A DNA stretch of 64,000 nucleotides from Isoetes taiwanensis. Its lineage: Eukaryota > Streptophyta > Lycopodiopsida > Isoetales > Isoetaceae. Each line of letters opens with the position of its first letter. Positions within the stretch are counted from its first letter, which is position 1. The position numbers and the translations under genes were made by a program. Location of the stretch: NCBI GenBank assembly GCA_021234155.1, contig JAJEKV010000014.1, forward strand, positions 7,335,563 through 7,399,562. Direction: 5' to 3'. Under the pieces are notes generated by a model. It did not search any database, had not been told where the DNA came from, and saw only the letters and a list, made by a program, of their open reading frames with translations. This document shows, in pieces, positions 46,708-57,196 of this stretch.

Positions 46708-48316
46708 TTAATGTGACAAAATTATAAGCTTGGTGGGCGCCTCTAGATCCCAGTTTGAGTTTGGCTCTGACCAGATTTCCTCTTGATCGGGATCCATATG
46801 CAGGATCATTATTCTTTCAGGTCCTTTCTTGGTGGTCGCAGTATCTTGTTCTTGACTGCCTTTTTTGGATGCAGTATCCTCCTCATGAACTGAACCGCCA
46901 GCAGATCCCTGTGATAGTGACAATGATCCGGATTGGTTGCGCTCGATGTTCCTGGAATGATGAAAGACGTCAGTTACGAAATGAGGTTCTCGACTCAAGA
47001 GTCGAGAAAGGAAAAAGTTAAAGAATCGAAGGTTTTCTAACCCTCCGACAGCAAATTGAACTCACCTCAATCTCAGATTCTCCACTATTTGTTCTGCCGC
47101 AATCTCATCTAAGCCTTGGACATCTCCGTCGTCTTTATCTCCCTGGCTGTCAGCTTTGTCTCCGTCATCTTCGTTCTTCTTCTCTTTGAAATGCTCATGA
47201 AGCAGGTCCAGGTATGACTGAATGGTTTCAACCATGTCCTTGTTCCCAACCACGGATATTGGTTTCATTCCCTACAACATAGCCCCTTGAGAGAACATGC
47301 CATTCATGTACCACTCGCATACAATTTGATCTTCCTCAACCAAGCTGGTTAAGAAGTACTTGATAACTCTTGGCCGGATAGGAATTCTATGTATTGGACC
47401 TGTCGCAACATCAGTGTTGACTTTGTCAATCAATGGCACATCCTCCATAAATCTGCCGCCCTTCCAGGGTTCCATCTGCTCTTGAGAAACCATGAACTTA
47501 TCGAGATTGTGGTGCTCGCTTGACCACCACTTGTCCAGGTCTGCAGCCAATCTTGAAACCATAACCAAAACTATATTGGCAAAACTTGGTGCCTTCGGCA
47601 GGCCAAGTCTACACTCATGTTCCAGTTCGTATATGGAATACAAGATCTTGTTGGTGAAGTTAATATCAGCTGCCCATTGTGACACAACAGTTGTCTGATT
47701 GCCCGGCATGCAAAAGATAAGGAAACTGAAAGTATCTAGCTCGGTCATGTCCAGACACGTCTTGTACCACTGCTCAATGTCAGCTTTTTCATAAAATAGA
47801 GTGGGGTCTTCGATCATATTCATGGCAAATAGTGCCACGGGTCCAGGCGCGAGTTCCAGACCACCAAACCCCTTGTGTCCCAAGGTTACCAAGAAGGGAG
47901 GGGAGCTATCATCGGTCTTAAATGGGACCACCCCGAATCCAAGCTTCCGCTTCAGAAGTGCCATAGCACGTTCAAGAAAGGGGGCAGTTTTGACGTTACG
48001 CTTTAACTTCGTGTTGATGTAGGGTTGACATAGCCGGTTCAACTCCTTCATGTCTTCCTCATCAAGCACAGCCTTCTCCTTATAATAATCAAAATCATGA
48101 CATGCATTAGATGCCACATTGCAGAACTCTGTGATGGCTTCTTCCAACGCACGCTGTCTCTTTAGGACTGTGGCATAATCCTTTGCGTCCTGCATTTTAG
48201 AACTCCTAGTCTTCCTTAGCAGGATTGTTCCATCCAGGATTCTGCCCTGTAGGTCAAGCGTTTCTTTGTCCGTTAGGCCCTGTATCCTTTTCATGAACTG
48301 CTTGTCTCTTGTCTAT
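46708..48316 (-). CDS. Unrecognised two-exon gene, acidic Ser-rich tail
   Basis: The large exon runs from an acceptor-like site (GAGATAG) at about 48316 to a donor at 47065 (TTGAG|GTGAGTT). The last exon is 46708-46951 after an acceptor TTCCAG. The intron is 114 bp and the phases agree (phase 2), giving LRNIERNQSGSLSLSQGSAG across the joint. The open part is about 500 codons. The body (FLERAMALLKRKLGFGVVPF, GHKGFGGLELAPGPVALFAM, FSFLIFCMPGNQTTVVSQWA) is globular and matches nothing I know. The end is Glu/Asp/Lys-rich (EKKNEDDGDKADSQGDKDDG). One in-frame TAG sits at 47269-47271 in an ATGTTGTAGGG context; it may be a real stop or an error. The 5' end was not found. Coding in a transposon is likely, given the neighbourhood. 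Confidence 0.55.
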
Positions 48317-48986
48317 CTCAGAAAGGGTTTTTAATAATGCTTCTAGGGTATGGTTGCCATGTTCCGCGCACATAAGAGGCGTGCGCCCATTAAAATGCCA
48401 AAAAATAGTCCAATTGCATCAATCCAGATGTCATTGGATACCTAATCAGATATGCCATAAGCCTATCGAAAAATTACCTTTAAATTATCTACGGTTAAAA
48501 AGTTATGGGCCTCCAAATTTAGGGGGGTGTAAGTGCCCCCATCGCGGTAAATTTAGCCACTCACGCCATGGTGTGGCTGCTTTCGCCCCCAAAGCGGCCC
48601 CGTTGCCATTTGTCTAGGTAGCCACCTATCGCGCTGGCGTGTTCCACCATAGAGCGCGTTGGGCATAACCCTATTTCGCGACCCAAGGGTCCGTCTCACG
48701 TGCCTTTGCCTACCCACGTCGTGATAGCACCTCACTCTTAGGCCTCACGCCGCGCTCGCGGTCGCGCAACCCGAAGTCTCCATCATGGCCCAACGGTCCA
48801 CTGATCGAGGGTGCAGGGACCATCATCCGCTACCCATTCTGGCCCTATCTCGAGGTTTTGCCAAAAGAATCTCTCCTCCAGACGTTTGATCTACCCCTAA
48901 ATCGGCTTCCTCCGAATGATTTGAGAGGATTATGGTTTGTAGAGCCTCGCACAAATTGGCAGAGCCTTCATCATGTCAATCTTGGC
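48317..48986. other. No gene seen; upstream region of the 49.2-kb gene
   Basis: A GC-richer stretch with several CGC-containing words (48540-48780). It precedes the TATA box at 48987 and probably serves as promoter region, perhaps an LTR. No terminal repeat was identified. Confidence 0.4.
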
Positions 48987-48993
48987 TATAAAA
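48987..48993 (+). promoter_or_regulatory. TATA box upstream of the 49.2-kb gene
   Basis: TATAAAA in GGCTATAAAAAGTGC is followed by a pyrimidine-rich leader. Transcription would start near 49018, giving a short untranslated first exon that ends at the donor CAAG|GTAATC (49095). Confidence 0.55.
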
Positions 48994-49170
48994 AGTGCTG
49001 CCCTTTCCCTCAATTGACATCCCAGCAGCTCATCTCCCGGCATTCCATCTCCCGGCCAACTCTGATCAGCGCTCCGATCAACTCCGTCATCAAGGTAATC
49101 TTTGTTCTGGGTTTCAGTCCATCTAAGGGGTTCAGTCTATCTAATGGGACTCCTTCTAATCTGCAGCAAC

Positions 49171-49506
49171 ATGGAAGGGTATTGGAGGAAGGGCCAAGGT
49201 ATTGCCGGAGGGGGTTACCGCAAGCCCCCTCCAGGGACACCCTCCCCATCGAAGAAGAGGGAGCGCCGGACATCTGATGCATCTGTGCAGACAGAGGAGC
49301 TTGGCTCCTTCACTCTAAAGAATTGCCTGGTCAATCGCGAAGAGATCTCTGCTGCTGCCGGGTCCAACCTGAATGTGGTGGTCACACCAGAGATTTGTGA
49401 CCAGATACATCATGTAAAGGGCGAGCATGATCTGGTGCACTGCAAGGTCACGGTTGCTGAGGGGGATAATGTGAAATTTGAAAGCCATGTTAATCAGGAG
49501 ACATGA
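49171..49506 (+). CDS. Small basic-start protein, unrecognised, 111 aa
   Basis: The ATG lies four bases after the acceptor CTGCAG of a 72-bp intron (49095-49166) within the leader, which supports this start. The product begins MEGYWRKGQGIAGGGYRKPP, has a nuclear-localisation-like run (SPSKKRERR), and ends with a mixed alpha/beta-like part (FTLKNCLVNREEISAAAGSN, CDQIHHVKGEHDLVHCK). No family recognised. A diverged trace of its first third occurs at 36.4 kb. TATA box, leader intron and intact frame make it the most gene-like small unit of the window. It could be a retroelement ORF or a host gene. Confidence 0.5.
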   Translation: MEGYWRKGQGIAGGGYRKPPPGTPSPSKKRERRTSDASVQTEELGSFTLKNCLVNREEISAAAGSNLNVVVTPEICDQIHHVKGEHDLVHCKVTVAEGDNVKFESHVNQET

Positions 49507-49750
49507 GCACACTGGACGCTGGTGATCCTTGGCACACTGGATGACCCTTCTATGTTTTTTTAGTTTTTGTTTTGCTATATTTTGAAAAAAATGCAATTTC
49601 TTGAGGACATGCCAAAGATAGCGTGTTCATGTATTTAACTTGGCATTTTGTATTCAAGAAAACATGATATTTATGTCCATATGCTTGCTTGACATTAAAA
49701 AAATAAGTGAAGTCATCCTCCTTTTGCACAATGTTTTGTAGCACAAATTA

Positions 49751-50834
49751 CTACTCTTCTATGCTCTCGTCCGAATCATATGCATCCTGCATCAATGGGC
49801 GCTAAATGTCAACCCATGAATATCAAATCCACATGCCAAAGACAGCTACAAACTACATACCTGTTCTGCTGTGTTCGTGTTCAAAGGCAGTTCTGGTGTT
49901 GCCTCATTTACCTGCAATACCAAAAGTATGATAAGAAGATTGAGCACAACATTACAGCAAAGTTCCTACTGCATACCTGTGCAGACCTCCATGCTCTAAA
50001 GAAGCCCTCGTCCATGCCCCTTGCTGTAGCAAGAGCTTCGGCATCAACTCCAATCTCAGCCATCTCCCGAATATGTCTGGCCTTGTCAATTGCCCTGACT
50101 TCATCATTTTCTGGTCCTGTGTTTGCTGCTACGTAGTTTATCCAGCCTTGTGTATCCATCCTCAAAGAATTAGCTAAAGGGTTGAATGTTCTTTGTTTGG
50201 CAGAAAGGTCCCATCTCTTCAAAGGTGAACGGATGTTGCTGACTTTGTTAGGTGTAGGCCTGACCAAGGGGATGCAACCCTCTATGCTAATTGATTGAGG
50301 ATGCACCCCATATCCCTCACATAAGTGTGTGCCTTCAAGACTGCAACCTATGTCCAGGGTTTGTGTTCGAGGAGCTACTATGTGTTCAAGACCTGCCTGC
50401 TCTTCAGGTACTTGGATAACCCCCACCTCGTCATTCTAGCTGCTAGGCACACAAGTCTCCCAATTGTCATCCTCTAATGAACTGCCTTGCCCTGCCTTGC
50501 CTTTCTCTCATCCTTTTCATTACAGCCAACCTCCTGGCCTTTGCTGCCTCATTCAATGGTCTTTGGCAGCCAAAGATGGCTTTCACCCTGGATTGGCCTG
50601 CTGGATATATAAATGCCCTCAGCCTTCTGGTGCTCTCCTCATACAAAGCCTCTGCTTGCTTCCTACTTTCCTTTTCTATCCTATTTGCAGCAGCCCGCCT
50701 GCTGGCTTCTTCCTTTTCAGCCCTCCTCTTGGCTGCCTCCACTTTCTTAAGGGCAGCTTGCTGGACCTTTAGTCTCTCAGCCTCCTCTCTTCTTGCCTTT
50801 TCTGCTGCAAGTGCTTGGCAGAATTCATTGCTGC
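49751..50834 (-). pseudogene. Coiled-coil protein gene with acidic tail, 5' cut by an LTR
   Basis: The minus-strand exons are consistent. The large exon ends at 49977 (RAWRSAQ). A 65-bp intron follows. The mini-exon 49861-49911 has 17 codons (VNEATPELPLNTNTAEQ). After a 74-bp intron the last exon, 49751-49786, gives DAYDSDESIEE and stop. All joints are phase 0 with GTATG donors and GCAG acceptors. The large exon begins with a charged heptad-like coiled coil (EKARREEAERLKVQQAALKK ... RAEKEEASRRAAANRIEKES). A frame change and a TAG near 50417-50480 follow, then comes GWINYVAANTGPENDEV. At 50834 the frame is cut by the TGTGACG of an LTR. Function unknown. Confidence 0.6.
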
Positions 50835-51100
50835 TGTGACGTTCCAGCACAATATACGGTCCCAGGACGTATACTGTACTGCCTCGTCGCGCGTACACGC
50901 CACCCCGACTGACGTGTACGCCGACGTGTAGCCAAGCGGGTAGCCCCTAGGGGCAACTTGCAAGGTATGTGCATTTATTAATGTGCACATTTATTAAGGT
51001 GCACACCTTTCCATGTGGATACCTTTATGCCACCTAGCCATTAAAGGCAAGTGGGCCATACCCAATTATCCCACATGCCTAAAGGGACATGTTTCTTCAA
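50835..51100 (+). repeat. LTR start of the same family as the 3-19 kb array
   Basis: TGTGACGTTCCAGCACAATA is followed by ACGTATACTGTACTGCC, a GTACACGCC/GACGTGTACG pair, CCCCTAGGGGCAAC, and CATGCCTAAAGGGACATG. This parallels the first about 220 bp of LTRs 1-3. It disrupts the coiled-coil gene, with GCTGC as left flank. Similarity fades after about 51100. No right end or duplicate flank was found, so it is truncated or rearranged. Confidence 0.7.
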
Positions 51101-51385
51101 CTAAGATTTTCCTACATATTTATTATGTGTATTATCTGTTAGCTTGGTCTACATCCTTTTTGCAAAATTTGACGACTTAATGCAAGCCTTGTATTAGTTG
51201 TGCGTATGGTTGAGGCATGTTTTTATTCCCTTTCAAAATATTTAGACTGAAATATTTAGGTTTCACATGATTTGTTTGCTCTTCAGTTGGAAACCACTCT
51301 TTTAGAGATATAGTCTGTAGGAGCACACTGTCTTAGGCACAAGAACCTATAGCGATGTACACAACAATCATAGACAATTTTCATT
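51101..51385. other. No gene seen
   Basis: AT-rich sequence between the truncated LTR and the foldback element. It may be the remainder of the LTR. Confidence 0.4.
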
Positions 51386-51810
51386 GCCCCGAAGGGGCAA
51401 AAAAATTTTTTAACCTATAACACAAACCATTACATTACACGCATTAAAATTAAATTCCCCCTTAAACCCCCTTTTGTTTGGGTGCATATTCACACGGGGG
51501 GTGACGTAGGGCAGCGAGAGCCCTTTTAATTATGTATTGCATGTACAAAATCAACACCAAATAGTATATTGCTTGAAATCTTATAGTATTTTGCAAATCT
51601 TGTTATACAGTATCATAATTTCTATACATCCATACCCCACAAACGAGGAATTTTGTGTACGGTGTAGATTAAGGAATAAGGGGTGAATATGCCTATCCAA
51701 CAGCTCTCGTTGCCCGGAGTCACCCCCCGTGTGAATATGCACCCAAACAAAAGGGGGTTTAAGGGGGAATTTAATTTTAATGCGTGTAATGTAATGGTTT
51801 GTGTTATACA
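51386..51810. mobile_element. Foldback/MITE copy with GCCCCGAAGGGGC end
   Basis: The left end has the hairpin GCCCCGAAGGGGC (51386-51398). Arms 51418-51525 and 51693-51810 are inverted repeats: CCATTACATTACACGCATTA against TAATGCGTGTAATGTAATGG, and CACACGGGGGGTGACG against GTCACCCCCCGTGTG. The arms are nearly perfect, closer than in the 42-kb copy, so this insertion is probably younger. No coding potential. Confidence 0.8.
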
Positions 51811-52452
51811 AAGGCAACCACAAAAAGGGGGAAGATGCCTGAAGACAAGCTTCCCAATCAAATGTAATCACCTCACACTGACCCCAGTTTTTGGTCACAG
51901 TTGTTTTTTAGTTGTACGGAAGTGTTGTTTTATGCCAAAAACAACACCAAAATGGCCCCAAAAGTCCACGTGGTCTGTTTATACGGATTTGCACAAAGAG
52001 ACAGTGGTTTTTTGGCAGAAATTTCCCCACGGTGGTTTTTTTGCATAAAAAAACCACGCGTAGAAAAAATTGATATAGTTTTTGTGATTTTTTGTCAACG
52101 TATATTTTTTTCCTTCTTGACTGTTGTTTTTGGAGTAGCCACGCGTTGTTTGTCTTGTAAATAGCATATGTAGGTTCGAATATTAGTACATGTGGAAAAC
52201 TGAAAAAGACAGTTGTTTTTCTCTTTTCCATTTGTGTGTTTTTTTTTCTCTATTTGTAGTTTTTTTAAGTTGACATTGTTTTTCCAAAAAAATATACATA
52301 ATTTTCAAGAAATCCACATGTTTTCTATAAAAAACAATTTGTTTTCAAATGTTGTTTTTACTCAATGTGACATGTAGAAATTAGAAAGTAGACGCATCAT
52401 TCTTGTTGTTTTCAAATGTTGTTTTTGCGAAAGAGAAAAAAAAAAAAAAAAA
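51811..52452. other. TTGTTTTT-rich region and A tract at the array edge
   Basis: Words such as GTTGTTTTT, AAAACAAC and CACGCGT recur irregularly. A run of about 18 A (52437-52452) directly precedes the first base shared by the two tandem retroelement copies, as if it were an A-rich or target-site joint. No gene. Confidence 0.5.
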
Positions 52453-53912
52453 CCCGGCAAATCCTAGCCTTAGACAAAAGCCTAGCTAGAATTAACGTCT
52501 GAATAAGTCAATCCTTATTCAGCATGATCAACCCATACAAAGCCTAGGCAATCTTTGATGGTACTCTACTTCCTTAGTTTCTTACACAAATTCTTTAACC
52601 AAACCATATAATATCTTTCATATAATATACAAGCCACAAGACACTCTTGTAAACTCCAAATGTATATTTAATTACCAAATAAGTAGTGGTATTAATTCAT
52701 TAAAGCCATTGTAGAAGGAAAGCCAATTTGTACAACCAGTAGTCATAAGAATTATAAAATATATACTCTTGGCCTGAAAACTCCAGATATGTATGTCTTA
52801 TGTGGACCCAACATGTATTTGTAATCCAGTATTTTTAATTAGATCTTAGCATTCTATGACTTTCATGCTTATGCATAATGTTAATAATACATACCTGTAG
52901 CATTAATAATCTGAACTTTAAGATGTTAAGTGAAGAATTTTCTCATTGTATTTAGCATGAAAAACGAACATCTATGTTTCTGTAGAACAGGGGCAGCATT
53001 TAGATTGGCCAATGAAGTTAGAATGCAGACCTATAATGATTATTCATACTATCTTATGTGGAACTAGCCTTTATTCAGAATATCATAAACAATGTAAAAT
53101 TAATCCTGCAAGAGTACATACTCATTGACATACCATAAAACCCTGAAATATCAGCCCATTTCTATTCATTGATATGATGGAAAGAGTCAAGACAGAGCTG
53201 TCATTAGATGTATCCTCTGTATGAAGTTTGTTATATGACTGTAATAATGGATGAGCTTACGCAAAATTTAGTGCAGAACACGTGGAAACAAAATATGCCT
53301 GGTTTTCATGAAAGCTGGCCAGACATTCTCAAGATTAAAACTGTTTAGGCAGCTTCATATTAAGTATATTGTAGAAAAAACAGAAGCTACTTATAGAAAT
53401 GATAGTAAAGCAAGATGTATGCTCCCTCTTTTGTGTCACAACATATTATCTGTTCATCCCTTTGGCAAAATCCAGCAACTCCAGATTGAATTCCTTCTAC
53501 CAGCCAAACACCAACTAAGCAATAGAGCGACAAGGGAAGGAGAGTAATTCGTACCTGCAGCCAACCATCAAAACATTAGCAGGAAACTGGTAATGATTGA
53601 AGGGCCAAAAGGTACATGTGATTACTCTCAGTTTATCACATTTCACCCCTTGTAGCCCATTACCAATCATTAGTCCTAGCTTAAAATAGAAGGAGAAGTA
53701 CATACGAAATATAGCTAAGGGCTTTAAACCCCAGATCTAGTGTATATAAAAAATATCAAATGCAAAATACAGACCAAATAAGTGTATGTTTATGGGCAAA
53801 GCCTTTTTCGAACACAGCAGATCACTTGATTATATGAAGAAACAGGTGTTCCAGGCCATTTATTCTGAGGTGAACCATATACAAAAACTTAAGCAATTAT
53901 TATGAAATATAC
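52453..53912 (-). other. Non-coding tail of retroelement unit 1
   Basis: There is no conserved frame. The small plus-strand frame 53308-53547 is identical in unit 2 (59744-59983) only because the DNA is. In unit 2 this tail forms most of the predicted intron between the small first exon and the large exon of unit 1. Confidence 0.55.
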
Positions 53913-54237
53913 CTGATCGTTGTCTTGTTCAGATACAAAGCCCTCATTTTCTTGTGTTTCTGGAACGGATATAATATTAGCCCCTGGTCCAGAACCATGC
54001 TGGATCTTATTATGAATGGTATCTCCAGAGGATTTTTTCTTGCTAATAGCTTCAACCGATTCATCCTTACTACGTTTTTGTCCATGTGCTTCATTATCCT
54101 TAGCCATCAGGTTACTGCGAAAGCTGCAATCCAGACTATCTTTGCACCACTGGATCTCCTTTTCAATGCATTCTATATTAAAGGCTTAAAGATGAGGAGG
54201 AGGAGATAAAGTTATCGTGGTCTGAATCTGAATCCAT
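53913..54237 (-). pseudogene. Predicted first exon, unit 1 copy
   Basis: It starts MDSDSD on the minus strand. The frame then breaks at the segment that in unit 2 reads SSSDLERLNIECIEKEIQWC, resumes with MAKDNEAHGQKRSKDESVEA, and ends SEQDNDQ before a donor CAG|GTATAT at 53912. It has the same layout as 60348-60674 but more frame changes. Downstream on the minus strand the array ends, so this copy has no large exon to splice to. Confidence 0.5.
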
Positions 54238-55004
54238 TTTGTAGCTACTTAGGGTTATACAAAAGCAAATGTCAAGGTCTAAGAAATCTATCAGCTCTTC
54301 ATAAATTACATAGACTCGAGGCAATCTTATTCAGCAGAGAATCTATGAATGGTAAAGCTAATGCATGTGGCACTGTAAAACCCTGCTAGGTACACATACC
54401 TAAGATCATTGGGAATGCGGACGCCTCTTAATGGTATACGGCTGGTCATCTGGTCCTTGGATGCAAAATCCGGCATGAACTATTATGCTTCACTTAATGC
54501 CTTTAGGGTAGAAAATAGAAACTGGTATAGTGTAACTTAACCCAAAGATATCGTTAAAGTAACCTTATTTCACATATTTTTTAAGTCCAACAACCATAAT
54601 ATGTAATTCCTTACCATTAGAGGTTCTATTTAATTATGCTTTAGGGGATATGTTCCTAGAGGTATGTAATGGTGACCCATATGACCAGTCAACATGTTTC
54701 TAAAAAAAAAACCCTACCACCTCCAAGGAAATGCTAAGACCTCTCAGTATAATTTCGTAATTATAGGGAGGGCTGACCCCTACCATTACAGTTGAGGTCA
54801 GACCACTCCCTTTAGCACCTGCCTAGCCACTCAGAACCTTTTAAAACTTAAAAGTATTACCTCAAATATTGTGGATAATCTCTTGCTTCAATACTTCAAT
54901 GTCATACTTGATACCAGGGAAGTTGCTGCAATGGATATATTTGATCACTCTGCTTTTTCAGGCCATGGCGGTCAAAACCATTATCTATAAACTGTCGTAT
55001 CAGA
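54238..55004. other. Spacer between RT region and first exon, unit 1
   Basis: No gene. It corresponds to 60675-61330 in unit 2. It would be the region upstream of the MDSDSD start and therefore the likely promoter of the next unit, but no clear TATA box was picked out. Confidence 0.4.
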
Positions 55005-56240
55005 TTAACAATATTCGAACCGCTTTTTTCTTGGACAAGAGTTATACATGAATGGTAAGATCTGTGATAGGATAACATTACGAGCTTGATGGTATGGCCG
55101 ACAACTACTGGCATGAATGTACTTCAAAGCATTAAATGGCAGAACGTCTCTCTTATCATATTTATAAGTCCAATATGACCCATTAGCTCTCCCAATAATC
55201 TCAATGCACATATTAAGAAAGTTAGCTTTCTGACCAAATGTATATTTATTGTCTGTCCCATGTAACAACCCTGTTTCTTCTTTAATTTCTATACTGTTTA
55301 GGTCATAAATCCATATACCTTTATTGGCGTCCATTGTAGCCTTATCCAGGAAGTTTCTGATGATGGGGCAGTTTACAGCTAGTAAATCATCCATATATCT
55401 GTATACATGTTTAAACTGTTCCATTTCATTATACCTGCCCTGTTTTGCAAGCTCCTTAATGAAATTCATTTCAAACCAAGCTAGAAAGAGGTTACACCAG
55501 CATGGACTGCATGAGAATCCCATAGGGATACCGCTGACTTGTCTCCAAGATTCCTTGCCCATATGGATGAAACAGTTGGTTAACAACCAACAATTAGCAT
55601 TAATAAAAGTCTGACAGCCCATTCTGGTCCAGCATTCACTAGTGGGAGCATATTTAAACCACTTGGCAACATATTTGTTATCTTTAGTCCTTTTTATCCA
55701 AATCTCATTTTTATGGTGCTTGCTTTTTGTTCCATTTCCATGCCGCCTCTATAACCGTGAGTGATGATCTTGCAAATGCCCTTATCCCCAAGCGGTGGGA
55801 TTGTTTCATAACATTTAGTTATATACGCTACATACACTTCATGTATCTTGTTAGGAAGGTTTATGATAACGTCATAAACTGAATTAACCATCCAGTTGGA
55901 ATTGACACTATGCGGGGAATAAAGTACTAACCTTGGCGCTTGAGCATTTTAGAAATATCAGGCCATGCCTCTGTTATGTCATTGAGGATTTGCGGTAATA
56001 ATATCGGCAATCTCGTATAGATAGTCCCATGGGCGTTAGTTATCCATCTGTAATTCTTCTTATGTGCTTTATAAATACCAAGTAGGTATGGAAGCTTTCG
56101 TGTTCGATACAAATTTGTCCCGGGATATCTATAATGTGTCCGCCTTTGATATTTGAGGCCACATTCTCAATAGTGGTCTTAGTAGATATGAAATCCTTGT
56201 CGCTTAACCTCTCTATTGCTTTGTTCCTAATATGCAATTG
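55005..56240 (-). pseudogene. Reverse transcriptase, unit 1 (frame-broken)
   Basis: Pieces in minus-strand order: the pre-finger region YLLGIYKAHKKNYRWITNAH (56112-55927); motif A region VYVAYITKCYETIPPLGD, where the expected catalytic Asp is Tyr (GTATAT instead of GCAGAC-type sequence); motif B VSGIPMGFSCSPCWCNLFLA; motif C VYRYMDDLLAVN with the DD pair. After these come FGQKANFLNMCIEI and TYKYDKRDVLPF. It ends with a frame change after MYNSCP where unit 2 continues with VKAGSDIV. The enzyme copies RNA to DNA. The breaks coincide with CTG/CAG differences from unit 2, so some may be sequence errors. Confidence 0.8.
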
Positions 56241-56268
56241 GACAAATGAAGGTGCATTATTTGTAGCC

Positions 56269-56943
56269 TTATCTACCCCCCGAGATGTACGCCAGATTCT
56301 TCCTTAACCATTCTAAATTTTGGATAATGCTTGGGTCACTCAAAGGGAAGAGTCTATCACTGTCTGATTTTATGGCCAGATCTATTTCTTCCTTAATTCT
56401 GTAACATATCCTCTCTTTAGCCCTTTCTTTATCATTATCAGTGAGAAGTGGAAACTGAAATCTGTGTAACTCGAAGAAGACATCACCCATGTGTTGTATC
56501 TCTGTTTTTAGCTCCTTCCATACCAACTTTCTGTCAGGGATATTATTTAGACCCTTTCGGAATAGATTTCTAAGTCCTTTATTCTTCACAATATTCACAT
56601 TAGTGGTACGGATATGACCAACTACCGGGTCAATGAATGTTTGAAGGTGTGGGCTCTTACATGGGCATGGAGTTTCATCATTTTGGGCAAATGTCAGATA
56701 AGGTTTGTAGCATAAGTCCCTAAGTGTCTCCACATATCTCCATGAAAACGTGATGTCTGCCATCATGAGTTCCCCATTGCCATGGAAGATCTCGGTCATT
56801 ACTTCATCAAAAATCTGTGGGATACATATTTTATCTAATATCTTGGAGAAAAAAGTACAATGTATGATTTTCTTTTTGTTTTTATCGGTACATGTAGCTA
56901 TGTGCAATCTGCCCTGACAATCCCTCACCATCTTCTTAATAAT
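56269..56943 (-). CDS. Cys-bearing region upstream of RT, unit 1 (exon start)
   Basis: An open minus-strand frame of about 225 codons begins right after the acceptor TTTTTTCAG at 56944. It reads KKMVRDCQGRLHIATC. In the middle are CYKPYLTFAQNDETPCPCKS, HLQTFIDPVVGHIRTTNVNI and LRNLFRKGLNNIPDRK. The Cys pair followed by GHIRT upstream of RT resembles what I recall from Penelope-type and related RT proteins, where such a segment precedes the fingers. In unit 2 the same region (62691-63360) is broken into smaller frames. It is probably joined with the RT in one protein. Confidence 0.6.
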   Translation of the reverse strand: MIKKMVRDCQGRLHIATCTDKNKKKIIHCTFFSKILDKICIPQIFDEVMTEIFHGNGELMMADITFSWRYVETLRDLCYKPYLTFAQNDETPCPCKSPHLQTFIDPVVGHIRTTNVNIVKNKGLRNLFRKGLNNIPDRKLVWKELKTEIQHMGDVFFELHRFQFPLLTDNDKERAKERICYRIKEEIDLAIKSDSDRLFPLSDPSIIQNLEWLRKNLAYISGGR

Positions 56944-57190
56944 CTGAAAAAATTACTAAACCAGGTTATTTAAAATACATACTTAAGATCAAAAGAACCT
57001 CTCTACATTCTGGTAGGATAGAAAGTAGTAATGGGCCAAGTGGCATATTTATGGATAGCTCCTTTATTTTCAGAACATTGTTCTGTTTCCATCATATGTA
57101 CAACATTTAAGACGTAACATGTAATCATGTACACAAGCATTTCAAACCTAATTCCTTGTATGCATTCATAAATGAAATAAATTTAACTTA
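56944..57190 (-). other. Predicted intron, unit 1
   Basis: GTAAGTT at 57190 and TTTTTTCAG at 56944 on the minus strand bound about 247 bp without open frame. Unit 2 has the same signals at about 63608 and 63364. The phase of the upstream exon does not clearly match, because a TAA precedes the donor. The upstream protein may therefore end here and the RT be a second product, or another donor is used. Confidence 0.45.
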
Positions 57191-57196
57191 CCCTTT

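Noticed and set aside
48553-48735. Short Arg-rich frames in the GC-richer block before the 49.2-kb gene
   Set aside because: No start context or domain. The block is better explained as promoter or repeat sequence.
53308-53547. 79-codon plus frame repeated exactly at 59744-59983
   Set aside because: Antisense to the retroelement and inside its predicted intron/tail. Identity reflects the tandem duplication.
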